A program made the translations under genes and the position numbers. DNA of 64,000 nucleotides. It comes from Roseivirga sp. (GTDB lineage: Bacteria; Bacteroidota; Bacteroidia; Cytophagales; Cyclobacteriaceae). The DNA lies in the NCBI GenBank assembly GCA_021404565.1, contig JAAWWF010000032.1, positions 53,046 to 117,045 of the forward strand, in the 5' to 3' direction. Positions 7,888 through 17,408 of this stretch are shown one piece after another (position 1 is the stretch's first letter; every line of letters begins with the position of its first letter). The notes under the pieces were generated by a model. The model worked only from the letters and a program-made list of their open reading frames with translations. It was not told the DNA's origin and did not search any database.

Positions 7888-8934
7888 TTACTTTCTGGTC
7901 AGTGTCAATTCTCTCACCTTTTCCCATACAGGAATTTCTCTTTTGGGTGCTTCTGAAATAGTAATGAGCACCTTATTGGTTGTGCTCATATCCCAGTCGT
8001 ATTTTCTTATGATTTGCTGCTCTCCCTGCTCGTCAAACTCCGTCATTGAAAACACCTTACTTTCTGGCAAAACACTATAGTATCTCTGGAGGATGGATGT
8101 TTTATCACTGGCCAGCCGGCCATCTTCGAGCTTGTTGGCATAAGTGTTAAATGATTTAATGCTGAATTCCTTTTCAGCCTTGCCCTCGATGGTAGTGGTC
8201 ATAAAATTAAGCACGGCACAGCCGTTTAGCACTTCGAAACCCTTTAGGTCAGCCTGTCCGTTTTTCCAGCCTTCACCTTCCTTTTGTTTTACTTCACCAG
8301 ACCAAGTACCAGTGAGGCTGCGGAAGACATCAAAACCGGGAGTGTCGCAGCGACCTGCCTTATCAAAGGTATGCCCCCGGGTTCCTTCGGGCCAGTCGGG
8401 AGCCTCTGCGGTACGGGTAAATTCCATGATCCAGTTGTGTGTCCAGGTTTTGCCACCATCCCGGGTAAAGGCATCGTCCCAGCGGAGGTAGTAAGGGGAG
8501 ATATCGCTGAAGCTATATCGTGTGAGGGTATCTCCTTTACCCCCAAAGAATTCGCCCCTTCCATGACGAAACTCTCCTTGAAGGGAAGAGAGCCCGGAAC
8601 GGTTTTTACTTGGCCAATTGAGCCAGAGTACCCATTTCTTCTTTTCAAAGTCGTAGTAACGCAGACTGAAGCCTTTGATTCCATCAGGTCGCTGGTCATT
8701 CCATAGCTCCAGGATGGCCCGGCCATCATTGACTGCATAAATCTTGGCTTTCGATTTTATCCCGTCCTTCCATTGCTTATCCGGCTGCTGAATTCTGAGA
8801 TTAACGTTCCACTCGCCAATCCAGAAATCGAACTCTCTGTCTTTGGGCAGCTTTAGCTGATTGGGAAACTGAGCCTGGAGGAGGGTGGAGAAGCACAGTA
8901 CGAGGAGTAGGGTAAGGGAGGTGACTCGTTTCAT
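7888..8934 (-). CDS. Secreted protein with two lipocalin/nitrobindin-like repeats (DUF1579-like)
   Basis: This 348-residue protein has a signal peptide (MKRVTSLTLLLVLCFSTLLQAQ). Two related halves are visible: FDFWIGEWNVNLRIQ at ~35 and FDVFRSLTGTWSGEV at ~205, each followed by a segment about colour-neutral beta strands such as RDGGKTWTHNWIMEFTRT. This G-x-W opening is typical of ten-stranded beta-barrels of the DUF1579/nitrobindin type. No His heme ligand or enzyme motif could be assigned. It is transcribed away from the NHL-repeat lipoprotein gene. Confidence 0.6.
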   Translation of the reverse strand: MKRVTSLTLLLVLCFSTLLQAQFPNQLKLPKDREFDFWIGEWNVNLRIQQPDKQWKDGIKSKAKIYAVNDGRAILELWNDQRPDGIKGFSLRYYDFEKKKWVLWLNWPSKNRSGLSSLQGEFRHGRGEFFGGKGDTLTRYSFSDISPYYLRWDDAFTRDGGKTWTHNWIMEFTRTAEAPDWPEGTRGHTFDKAGRCDTPGFDVFRSLTGTWSGEVKQKEGEGWKNGQADLKGFEVLNGCAVLNFMTTTIEGKAEKEFSIKSFNTYANKLEDGRLASDKTSILQRYYSVLPESKVFSMTEFDEQGEQQIIRKYDWDMSTTNKVLITISEAPKREIPVWEKVRELTLTRK

Positions 8935-9089
8935 AACATCAGGTCGGTTTGTATCAATTTACGTGTAACCCCCCGGTTTGCTATCACATATGTATGTGGT
9001 TTTGCAGTGAAAGCCGGCATTTATATAGGCCAGACCTGTGCCACCTGAGTGATGAAGGCGTTATCGCAGCAATTAATCAGCCTCTTGTC

Positions 9090-10394
9090 ATGAAACGACT
9101 TTTTCATCTTACTCTTACCTTATTGATATGTCTTACCACGGCTTGTGGCTCTGATGATGGTAATGGAGGTGGGGAGAATCTTGTCATTGGTATTTCATTT
9201 GTCACAGTACTTGACATTGAGAATAATGGAGATGCCTCTGATATAGAAGTTGCTTTTAGCCCTTCGGAGAATGAGAGTTCCATTAGTGAATACAGGGTAA
9301 TACTGGTAAAAAGTACAGCAGCAAGCAGCTTCGATCTGATGGCTGCGAATACACTGGGCAGCACACGCTACCACCAGGTAGCCAAAACCGGGTCTGCTAT
9401 CAAAACAGGTTTGTCTGCTTCATTGCAGGATAGCGATGGTGAGGCCATAGTGGAGGGCATCACCTACCGGGTTTTGGTGCTGACAGTAGCCGATGGTACT
9501 ACAGTCACTGAGAATCACCTTTTTCTTTCCGGTACGAGTTTGACCTTGGCCAAAACGGATATTCTAGAAACGGTTGTAGAGCTGCCTATTGGTACCGGAG
9601 GGGTTGTGGTGGATTCAGAGGGCAATGTGTATTGTGCCGATTTCGGTCGCTCATTGTCAGGCCCACCTGGCAACACTTTATACAAAATCACCCCTCAGGG
9701 ACAGGTTTCGGTTTTCGCAACAGGTTTTGTTGGAGCTTCCGGCAACACCATTGGAGCTGATGGCAATATCTACCAGTCGAATATACAAGGTGGCTCAGTA
9801 AGTAAAGTGACACCAGAAGGTCAGGTGAGCACTTATGCTTCAGGTATGAACGGACCGGTCGGAGTAATTTTTGATCCGGCCGGGAACCTGTATGTTGCCA
9901 ATTGTGGCGATAACACTGTGAGGAAAGTGACTCCCGAAGGAGATGTGAGCATTTTTGCTTCGGGTGCAATGTTCAACTGTCCTAACGGCATTGCAATTGA
10001 TAATGACGGGAACCTCTATGTGGCCAACTTTAGCAATGCCAGTGTGGTAAAGGTCACTCCGGAAGGGCAGTCCTCGGTGCTTACCAATATCCCGGGCAAC
10101 AATAACGGCCACATTACCTTTTTCAGAAACAGGCTGTATGTAGTGGCCAGAGCGGCCAATCAAATTTATGAGCTTGATCTACAGGGCAATTCCACATTGA
10201 TAGCAGGCTCTGGCTTACGAGGACATATTGATGGGCCTGCCTTGCTTGGCACATTGTCGTTACCCAACGATCTGGGCTTCAGCCCTGACGGGAAGTACTT
10301 ATATGTAAATGATTCCAAGCCTGTAATCGGTACTCCGTCTACCAGTGATATTCAACCGACTTTTCTTAAAAGGATCAGGATGGAAAGAGAGTAA
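9090..10394 (+). CDS. Lipoprotein with Fn3-like domain and NHL/SMP-30-type beta-propeller
   Basis: About 434 residues from ATG 9090; the frame is open from 8949, but the lipoprotein signal MKRLFHLTLTLLICLTTAC sets the start, with the lipobox Cys at residue 19. Residues ~40-150 look like a fibronectin III-type domain (DIEVAFSPSENESSISEYRV). The rest is a propeller with repeating GxxxDxxGNLYVAN / VxKVTPEGQVSxxA units (five or more), as in NHL and Vgb/streptogramin-lyase-like proteins. This predicts a surface- or periplasm-anchored binding protein; no catalytic residues are evident. Confidence 0.82.
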   Translation: MKRLFHLTLTLLICLTTACGSDDGNGGGENLVIGISFVTVLDIENNGDASDIEVAFSPSENESSISEYRVILVKSTAASSFDLMAANTLGSTRYHQVAKTGSAIKTGLSASLQDSDGEAIVEGITYRVLVLTVADGTTVTENHLFLSGTSLTLAKTDILETVVELPIGTGGVVVDSEGNVYCADFGRSLSGPPGNTLYKITPQGQVSVFATGFVGASGNTIGADGNIYQSNIQGGSVSKVTPEGQVSTYASGMNGPVGVIFDPAGNLYVANCGDNTVRKVTPEGDVSIFASGAMFNCPNGIAIDNDGNLYVANFSNASVVKVTPEGQSSVLTNIPGNNNGHITFFRNRLYVVARAANQIYELDLQGNSTLIAGSGLRGHIDGPALLGTLSLPNDLGFSPDGKYLYVNDSKPVIGTPSTSDIQPTFLKRIRMERE

Positions 10395-10430
10395 GTTTTA
10401 GTAATAGTTTCAGTAGTCTTAGCGGGGTGT

Positions 10431-10448
10431 CGGAGGGCACTCCGTTTT
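10431..10448 (+). terminator. Weak intrinsic terminator after the NHL lipoprotein gene
   Basis: A five-base-pair stem CGGAG / CTCCG (10431-10435 and 10440-10444) with a GGCA loop is followed by TTTTGATTT. It lies between convergent genes. The stem is short, so efficiency is uncertain. Confidence 0.45.
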
Positions 10449-10486
10449 GATTTAGAGTGGAATTCTATTCTGGAAATGCCAAAAAA

Positions 10487-11122
10487 TCAGATAATACGTG
10501 TTCTCAACGCTTTGGCTACGGCTTCCGATTTAGAGTTGACCTCCAGCTTTTTGTAAATGCTCTTGATATGACTCCGCACAGTGTCCTGGCTGATAAACAA
10601 GGTATCGCCAATGCTGCGATAGCTTTTGCCTTCACAGAGTTGTTCGAGTACATCTCGCTCGCGCTGAGTCAAAAGGTTGTCCTGGTTCTGGCGGAATGAC
10701 CGAACAACCATGCGTGCTACCTGAGAGCTCATAGGTGCACCACCCCGGAGGGCCTCCTGAATGGCATCAACAATTTTGGCCGGTGGCGTGTTTTTCACCA
10801 GGTAACCTGAGGCTCCGGCACAGAGAGAGTCAAACACGAGTTTGTCGTTCTGATGTACAGTGAGCATCAGTACTTCTATATGTCTGTACCTGCTTTTAAG
10901 CTCTCGTACAGCCTCTATGCCATTCATTTTTGGTAGCTGAATGTCCATGAGTACCACATCCGGAGCCACGTCGCCAACCTCTTTGAGAAAGAGTTCTGCC
11001 GACTCAAAGTTGTGCTCACAAATCAGATCATTTGCTGCATTGATAATCAAAGAGAGGTTCATCCTGATTTCCGGATCGTCCTCCACAATTGCTACTTTTA
11101 TCCTCGTATCCAGATTAATCAT
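10487..11122 (-). CDS. NarL/FixJ-type response regulator
   Basis: This 211-residue protein has a receiver domain with acidic pocket EDD (14-16), phospho-acceptor D60 in VVLMDIQLPKMNG, switch Thr in VLMLTVHQND and Lys in YLVKNTPPAKI. A LuxR-type helix-turn-helix follows (LTQRERDVLEQLCEGKS ... SQDTVRSHIKSIYKKL). It overlaps the kinase gene by 8 nt and is its evident partner. Target promoters are not identifiable here. Confidence 0.93.
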   Translation of the reverse strand: MINLDTRIKVAIVEDDPEIRMNLSLIINAANDLICEHNFESAELFLKEVGDVAPDVVLMDIQLPKMNGIEAVRELKSRYRHIEVLMLTVHQNDKLVFDSLCAGASGYLVKNTPPAKIVDAIQEALRGGAPMSSQVARMVVRSFRQNQDNLLTQRERDVLEQLCEGKSYRSIGDTLFISQDTVRSHIKSIYKKLEVNSKSEAVAKALRTRII

Positions 11123-14100
11123 AAGTCTCGTGTTTTTTAGTCAGTGTACCTATAAAGGTCACCATGGTGCCCAGGCCGGGTTCGCTTTCAATACTGATAG
11201 AAGCTCCCAGGTGATCGGCCCTGCGTTTCATATTTGCCTGGCCGTAGCCATTGTCTATTTCCTGTGGGTCAAAACCCTGTCCGTCATCGGTAAGCGACAG
11301 GTTAAGTACATCGCTCGAAAGCGTTGCTTTCAGAGTCACATTTTTGGCCATAGAATACTTTAATGCATTGTGCATGGCTTCTTTAAAAATCATGACCAGG
11401 TGTCGCTTCCAGTCCATATCCAGCGGGTACTCCCGAAAAGCTTCCTTGATCGAGGCTCCGTGAAAATTCACACCAGAATTATCGAATAGTTCATCTCCAA
11501 AGTCTTTTAAGAGCATGATGAGATCGAAAGCGGTATCTTTTGCAGGATCGAGTGCCCAGAGAAAGTCCCTCATTGAGTTATTGAGCACATGTGAGTTGTC
11601 TTTAATTTTGCTTACATAGCTTGAAATCTCAGGTGAGGTGCCATTGAGCTTTTGCTCCAAAACCTCTGAGAAGAGTGCTATGCGAGTGAGTTTGTTGCCC
11701 ATTTCATCGTGAAAATCGGCAGCTGCACTTTGCCTTATATTTTCTAATACGCGCGCTTTGGAAAGTTTAACATTCAGCCGGAAACGGTAGAAACCGTAGA
11801 TGAGGCTCAGCAGTGATATCACTACTAATGCCTGAAACCAGGTTTGTTGCCAGTATGGACTGGCGATGGTGAAGCTTAGGCTGGTATAATTTTCATCCCA
11901 GTTACCTCCATCGGTACCTGCCCTCACTTTGAATGTATAGACCCCCGGCTCCAGATTGGCATATTGCACCTGACGGCTTTTACCAGAATGCCATTGTTCT
12001 TCCAGGCCTTCGAGTTGGTATTGGTAAGAGGTTTTTTCAGGAGTACGATAGTCAATGGAGATAAAATCAAAAGAAACAAAACTCTGTTTGTGGGTCAGTT
12101 CATGGCCGATAGCAGTGTCGGGTAGTCTCAGCGAAGTGCCATCTGTGTTTACACGAAGCTCTTCTATCAATACTTTGCGGTCTGAAATCTCGGGCTTAAA
12201 GTCGGCCGGGCTCAGAAAAACCAGACCTTCTCCTGTTCCGAAAAATAGCCTGCCTGCAGAAGTTTTGGCAGAGGTTCTCAAAACAAAAGAGTCGGTAAGG
12301 AGCCCATCCTGAACGCTAAATTGACGAAATGCCTTTGTCTCCGGATCGTATCGGTGAATACCATTCAGAGCGCTCATCCAGATACTGCCATCATCGGCCA
12401 GCTCCAATGTTTGTATATTGGGTATTGGTAGCTCTCCTTCAGGATTATGATTGATAAAGCGCTTTTCAGTACGATCAAACTCCATCAGTCCACTGCTGAA
12501 GCCTGCTGTCCATAAGCGGCCTGCCTCATCTTCCCGAATGTGATTAATGGTCTGAGATTTGAAAACTCCCGTGCGGGCACCGGCATACCGGAAATTCTCA
12601 ACCTCAAAGCGTTGCGTATTTTGGGCAAAATTGATTTTGAAAAGCCCATCTCGTACGGTACCGATCCAAATCGTCCCTTGTTTATCTTTATACAGAGCAC
12701 GGACATTCGGACTACCAAGTATCGGTGGAATGCTGTCAAGGTTTTTAAACAGAACTTCTTTTCCGCTTTTCAAATCATGTACTGCCAGCCCGTATTGACC
12801 AATCGCCCAGAGACTGTCTTGCTCAATGAGAAAATCGAAGGTGCGTCCTTCGGGAAAATAATCCTGCTTTATTGTCTTTTTGGTCTTCAGATTTAGCTCA
12901 AATAAGCCTTTCCCATTGGCTACCAATACATCCTGGTCGTTGAGTGCTTTTATGGCGGAAACGCCTTCTTTGGTGAGTGCATTAATATGGCGGCTGCTTA
13001 GTCGTTCACTCTTGCCAATGTGTGGCCAATATTGATGTAAGGCCCCTCCCGAGGCTACTATCAGTCCGTTGTCAGCCAGATTGGTGATGGCACTTACATG
13101 GTTGGCATACCTAAACTCCGTATTCAGTGGATTCAGCTGCTTTTTCCCCAGGTATTGTGGACTGAGGTCAACTTTGAAAAGCCCCAACTCCCGAGTACCG
13201 AGCCAAAGCTCATCCGAGTCCGGACCAATCCAAAAGGACTTAAACTCCTGCTCTGGTGTAGTGATGGGTTGAGTTGTTTGAGCATCTAGGTCATGGATAA
13301 AAAGCTGTCCTTCGGTATCTTCTATCATGATCCGGCTCATTCCGGCTTTTGCATAGCCGTATCGAAGGCCATTTACATGAGCTGTATGATCTTTCAATTT
13401 ACTCCATTTTTCATCCGTCCATTCATAGATATGATCATCGTACTGAGAGATGTAGACATTTCCGTTTTTAGTAGTAAACAGGCTGGTAATAAAACGACCG
13501 TGAGGCCTTTCAATTTTTTCAGGTATATCGGCCTGAAGTTTATATACATAGTCGTATGATGAAAACCATAGGTTGCGGTCTCCGTCTTCCAGAAACCGAA
13601 ATACATCATCCAGCTTTTTTCCTTCCGTATCCAGTACTTCTTTGAAGCTTTCACTTTCGGGATCAAGCCGAAAAAGTCCCTTATCAGTACCTAGCCAGAT
13701 GTTTTGTTTCGAATCTTCAAAAATTCTATACACCTGAAGGTCATCAACTCCTTCAACGATTACAGGTTGAAAGAGCCCACAAACCTCGTACACTTTGTTG
13801 ATGCGGTTGTTGGTGCCAATCCAGGTTTGATTTCGGGAATCTACCAATACATCCGTAACAAAATTGTTGGGGTTACTTCCATTTTCAGGATCATGGGTGA
13901 AGTGTTGAAAGCGATCTTCTTTACGGTTGTATTTGCTTACTCCACCAATGGAGAGGGTAGCCCAGATGTTGGATTGTGGGTCTTCATAAAGAAAGTCAAG
14001 GCTATTGGCCCTGATGCTGTTGGTGTCCTCCGGGTCATATCGGAAAATGCGAAAATCCAGACCATCGTATCGATTAAGACCATGACTTGTCGCAACCCAG

Positions 14101-14258
14101 AGATAGCCTAGCCGGTCTCTGTGCACATCTGCAATATTGCTGTCAGAAAGTCCTTCGGCAGTTCCGAATACAGCCATTTGCTGTTCTTGCCCATAACTAA
14201 GAGCAACGATTAATAAGCCAATGACCATCCTTCCAGCAGTGAGAAGATACTTCTTCAT
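11115..14258 (-). CDS. Propeller-sensor histidine kinase (Reg_prop + Y_Y_Y + HisKA_3/HATPase)
   Basis: This 1047-residue protein has a signal peptide (MKKYLLTAGRMVIGLLIVALSYG) and a periplasmic sensor of about 700 residues with repeated DRLGYLWVATSHGLNRYDG / GTIWIGTVRDGLFK two-component-propeller units. A Y_Y_Y domain (YQYQLEGLEEQWHSG ... LEPGVYTFKVRA) precedes one transmembrane helix (~790-810). The kinase core has His850 in ADFHDEMGNKLTR, the N box KEAMHNALKYS and the G box DDGQGFD ... GYGQANMKRRA. The HD dipeptide marks the HisKA_3 class that pairs with NarL regulators. The overall plan is similar to hybrid sensors of glycan uptake, but it is not fused to its regulator and no SusC/D genes are in the window. 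Confidence 0.93.
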   Translation of the reverse strand: MKKYLLTAGRMVIGLLIVALSYGQEQQMAVFGTAEGLSDSNIADVHRDRLGYLWVATSHGLNRYDGLDFRIFRYDPEDTNSIRANSLDFLYEDPQSNIWATLSIGGVSKYNRKEDRFQHFTHDPENGSNPNNFVTDVLVDSRNQTWIGTNNRINKVYEVCGLFQPVIVEGVDDLQVYRIFEDSKQNIWLGTDKGLFRLDPESESFKEVLDTEGKKLDDVFRFLEDGDRNLWFSSYDYVYKLQADIPEKIERPHGRFITSLFTTKNGNVYISQYDDHIYEWTDEKWSKLKDHTAHVNGLRYGYAKAGMSRIMIEDTEGQLFIHDLDAQTTQPITTPEQEFKSFWIGPDSDELWLGTRELGLFKVDLSPQYLGKKQLNPLNTEFRYANHVSAITNLADNGLIVASGGALHQYWPHIGKSERLSSRHINALTKEGVSAIKALNDQDVLVANGKGLFELNLKTKKTIKQDYFPEGRTFDFLIEQDSLWAIGQYGLAVHDLKSGKEVLFKNLDSIPPILGSPNVRALYKDKQGTIWIGTVRDGLFKINFAQNTQRFEVENFRYAGARTGVFKSQTINHIREDEAGRLWTAGFSSGLMEFDRTEKRFINHNPEGELPIPNIQTLELADDGSIWMSALNGIHRYDPETKAFRQFSVQDGLLTDSFVLRTSAKTSAGRLFFGTGEGLVFLSPADFKPEISDRKVLIEELRVNTDGTSLRLPDTAIGHELTHKQSFVSFDFISIDYRTPEKTSYQYQLEGLEEQWHSGKSRQVQYANLEPGVYTFKVRAGTDGGNWDENYTSLSFTIASPYWQQTWFQALVVISLLSLIYGFYRFRLNVKLSKARVLENIRQSAAADFHDEMGNKLTRIALFSEVLEQKLNGTSPEISSYVSKIKDNSHVLNNSMRDFLWALDPAKDTAFDLIMLLKDFGDELFDNSGVNFHGASIKEAFREYPLDMDWKRHLVMIFKEAMHNALKYSMAKNVTLKATLSSDVLNLSLTDDGQGFDPQEIDNGYGQANMKRRADHLGASISIESEPGLGTMVTFIGTLTKKHETYD

Positions 14259-14358
14259 ACCGCTGAGAGAACGCGGTTTTTAAATTCCGATACAGCCGTT
14301 CGTAAAGTAATATGTACGGATTAGTTAGGACTTACCTTCCAATCAACTAATGACCCGA

Positions 14359-17193
14359 CTAGTGAGCGATGAGCCAGTTTTCTCCAATACCTACTTCTAC
14401 TTCCATGGGTACTTCGAGCTTGATAGCATTTTTCATCAACTCAGGAATATGCTTTTGCATCAGTTCCAGCTCTGGTTTGTACACATCAAAAACCAATTCA
14501 TCGTGAACCTGCATAATCATCCTGGACTTTAGATGCTCTTTCTTCATCCATTTATCTACATTGATCATGGCCACCTTGACCACATCTGCTGCGCTGCCTT
14601 GTATGGGAGCATTGATCGCGTTTCGCTCGGCATGCCCCCGACCTACCATGTTTTTAGAATGAATGTCGCGTAGGTACCTCCGTCTGCCAAGTACAGTCTC
14701 TACATAGGTGTACTCCCTGGCTTTGTTTACCTGCTCATCCATATAGCTTTTTACTCCCGGAAACTCATTGAAATATGCGGTGATGATCTCCTGTGCTTCA
14801 GTTCGGGAGATTCCGATATTTTGAGCAAGTCCGAAGGCTGAAATACCGTAAATCAAGCCAAAATTCACCTCTTTGGCTTTTCTACGCATGTCTCGATCTA
14901 CCTCTTCAAGTGGCACACCAAATACTTTTGAAGCAGTGGTGGAATGAATGTCACGCCCACTCCTGAAGGCCTCAATCATGCTCTTGTCATTGGCAAATGC
15001 GGCTACAATACGCAGTTCAATCTGGGAGTAATCTGCCGCCATCAGAATGTGGTTTTCATCTCGTGGAATGAAAGCCTTTCTGATTTCACGGCCTTTGGCA
15101 GTTCTGATCGGGATGTTCTGTAGGTTGGGGTTGTTAGAGCTCAAACGTCCCGTGGCTGCTACCGCCTGCCTGTAGTCAGTATGCACCAACCCGTCTACTT
15201 CGCTGATCATGGTGGGTAGTGCGTCTACGTAAGTAGATTTGAGTTTTTGGTACTCTCTGAACTCCAGAATTCTCCTGGCAATGGTATGTTCATTGGCCAG
15301 TTTCGACAGAATGTCCTCACCGGTAGCATACTGGCCTGTTTTGGTCTTCTTTGGTTTATCCATCAGCTTCATCTTATCAAATAAGACGACACCCAATTGC
15401 TTGGGCGAAGCGATATTGAATTCTTCTCCGGCAAGCTCATAAATCTCGGTTTGTGCCTTCAGACTTTCCTCCTGAAGCTCACCTGACATGGCCGCCAATG
15501 CTGCAGTATCGATTTTCACACCATTATACTCTATATCAGCCAGTACATTTACCAACGGCAATTCTACTTCTTCAAACAGTTTGACTACCTCGTTTTCGTT
15601 GAGAATCGGGGCGAGTTTTTGTTTTAACTGTAAGGTAATATCGGCATCTTCTCCGGCATATTCCACTACTTTATGAACTGGCACATCTGTCATGTTTCCC
15701 TGCTTGGCACCCTTTTTACCAATGAGCTCGGTAATGGACACAGGTGTGTAGTTCAGGTAGTTTTCTGCCAGTACATCCATGTTGTGACGCGTATCCGGAT
15801 CTATCAGATAATGCGCAATCATGGTGTCAAAAATAGGCCCCGTTACCTCCATGCCGTAATTCTTTAAAACCTGAATATCGTACTTGGCATTTTGTGCGAT
15901 TTTCAGGATTTCTGAACTTTGAAATACAGCTCTGAATTCTTCCACAATGCGCGTAGTTTCGGCTTTATCATCATGAGGGGTGGGCACGTAGTAGGCTTCT
16001 CCCGCCTGATAGGAGAAGGACATGCCAACCATATTGGCTTCGATAGGCTCGATGCTATCAGTTTCTGTATCAAAGCAGAATTCGCTCTGGGCAAGCAAGT
16101 ATTTTACCAATCGTTTGCGCAGGGCGGGTGTATCGATCAGGTGATAGCTATGCTCTTTGGTGGTAATATCCTGCTTTAGAGCTGTCTGTGACTCATCCTC
16201 TTCAGTGGTGGTTGCTGTGGAAGCGGGGGCATCTCCGAAGAGCCCCATCTGGCCTGAACCTGATGCCGCTGGTTTTGCTTTTTTTGCCGTTGTTGCTGAA
16301 CCGCCACCGCTGCCATCTCCCAAAATTCGTTTGATGGTGGTTCTGAACTCAAGGTCTTCAAAAATCTTCTTCAGAGCCTCACGATCCGGCCCTTTGTACT
16401 CCATAGGGGCTGAGTCAAATGGCAGAGGAACTTCCAGATGAATCCTGGCCAGCTCCTTGGAAAGAATTCCCTGCTGACCAAACTCCTCTACCCGCTCTTT
16501 GAGCTTACCTTTTAGCTCATGCGCATGCTCTACCAGGTTTTCTACAGTACCATACTGTTTGAGCAGTTTAGAGGCTGTTTTAGGCCCTACACCAGGAATG
16601 CCGGGAATATTATCTACAGCATCACCTTGCAGCCCAAGCATATCCACCACCTGATCTATACGTTCAATGTCCCATTTGGCGAGTACTTCAGGTACACCCA
16701 GTATATCTACTCCATTACCCATAAAGGCAGGTTTATAAAGGTAGACATGTTCTTCTACCAGCTGCCCGTAATCTTTGTCGGGAGTCATCATAAATACCTC
16801 AAAACCCTCGGCAGAAGCTTTTTTGGCAAAGGTGCCAATGACATCATCAGCCTCGTATCCATCTAATTCGAGCACGGGGATATTAAAGGCCCTTACGATG
16901 TCTTTAATCATTGGCACGGCTATGCGTATATCCTCGGGTGTTTCATCCCGGTTAGCCTTGTATTCAGGAAATTGCTCGTGCCTGAACGTGGGAGCCTTGG
17001 TATCAAAGGCCACCGCTATGTGCGAAGGTTTTCGCTTATCTATGATCTCATAAAGGCTGTTGGTGAAGCCAAACTGTGCACCTGTATTAAGGCCTTTGGA
17101 ATTGATTCTGGGATTTTTACTGAATGCAAAATGGGCTCTGTAAATAAGGGCCATGGCATCCAGAAGGAAGAGGGTCTTTTCCGGTTTACTCAT
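14359..17193 (-). CDS. polA: DNA polymerase I
   Basis: This 944-residue protein has all three domains. The 5'-nuclease (1-~290) has AFDTKAPTFRHEQFPEYKANR-type residues, PDKDYGQLV and a helix-hairpin-helix DNIPGIPGVGPKTASKLL. The 3'-5' exonuclease has intact catalytic residues (FDTETD and YAGEDADIT), so proofreading is predicted. The polymerase has motif A DYSQIELR, O-helix RRKAKEVNFGLIYGIS (Phe at the ddNTP-discrimination site) and motif C QVHDELVFD. A low-complexity Gly/Ala/Thr-rich linker of about 45 residues (around 293-340) separates the nuclease from the exonuclease. It acts in Okazaki-fragment processing and repair. It appears to be transcribed alone. Confidence 0.97.
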   Translation of the reverse strand: MSKPEKTLFLLDAMALIYRAHFAFSKNPRINSKGLNTGAQFGFTNSLYEIIDKRKPSHIAVAFDTKAPTFRHEQFPEYKANRDETPEDIRIAVPMIKDIVRAFNIPVLELDGYEADDVIGTFAKKASAEGFEVFMMTPDKDYGQLVEEHVYLYKPAFMGNGVDILGVPEVLAKWDIERIDQVVDMLGLQGDAVDNIPGIPGVGPKTASKLLKQYGTVENLVEHAHELKGKLKERVEEFGQQGILSKELARIHLEVPLPFDSAPMEYKGPDREALKKIFEDLEFRTTIKRILGDGSGGGSATTAKKAKPAASGSGQMGLFGDAPASTATTTEEDESQTALKQDITTKEHSYHLIDTPALRKRLVKYLLAQSEFCFDTETDSIEPIEANMVGMSFSYQAGEAYYVPTPHDDKAETTRIVEEFRAVFQSSEILKIAQNAKYDIQVLKNYGMEVTGPIFDTMIAHYLIDPDTRHNMDVLAENYLNYTPVSITELIGKKGAKQGNMTDVPVHKVVEYAGEDADITLQLKQKLAPILNENEVVKLFEEVELPLVNVLADIEYNGVKIDTAALAAMSGELQEESLKAQTEIYELAGEEFNIASPKQLGVVLFDKMKLMDKPKKTKTGQYATGEDILSKLANEHTIARRILEFREYQKLKSTYVDALPTMISEVDGLVHTDYRQAVAATGRLSSNNPNLQNIPIRTAKGREIRKAFIPRDENHILMAADYSQIELRIVAAFANDKSMIEAFRSGRDIHSTTASKVFGVPLEEVDRDMRRKAKEVNFGLIYGISAFGLAQNIGISRTEAQEIITAYFNEFPGVKSYMDEQVNKAREYTYVETVLGRRRYLRDIHSKNMVGRGHAERNAINAPIQGSAADVVKVAMINVDKWMKKEHLKSRMIMQVHDELVFDVYKPELELMQKHIPELMKNAIKLEVPMEVEVGIGENWLIAH

Positions 17194-17284
17194 TCTATAA
17201 AGGTAAGTATTCCGAAAAAATGTAGTGAAAGGAATTGGAATTAATTAGTGTCTGTCTGTAAAGTCCTCTGGCTGCGTTACGTTT

Positions 17285-17352
17285 GTTTCAAAAATGCTCA
17301 TTTCCGGTAGGAAACCTGCCTTTGTCGGCAGACAGGCTGCGCTTTTTGAAAC
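17285..17352. repeat. Cloverleaf-like inverted repeat between polA and the S41 peptidase gene
   Basis: A 10-bp outer inverted repeat (GTTTCAAAAA 17285-17294 and TTTTTGAAAC 17343-17352) encloses two more hairpins: TTTCC/GGAAA (17301-17305, 17310-17314) and CTGCC/GGCAG (17316-17320, 17327-17331). The three stems would form a branched structure in RNA or extruded DNA. No second copy was noticed in the window. It could be an intergenic palindromic repeat family, a processing site or the end of the S41 transcript. Confidence 0.6.
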
Positions 17353-17408
17353 TTCACAAGCCTTACCAGTGAACTTTCTAGCTCAGACTTGCTCTCTGTG
17401 GGCGGGTA

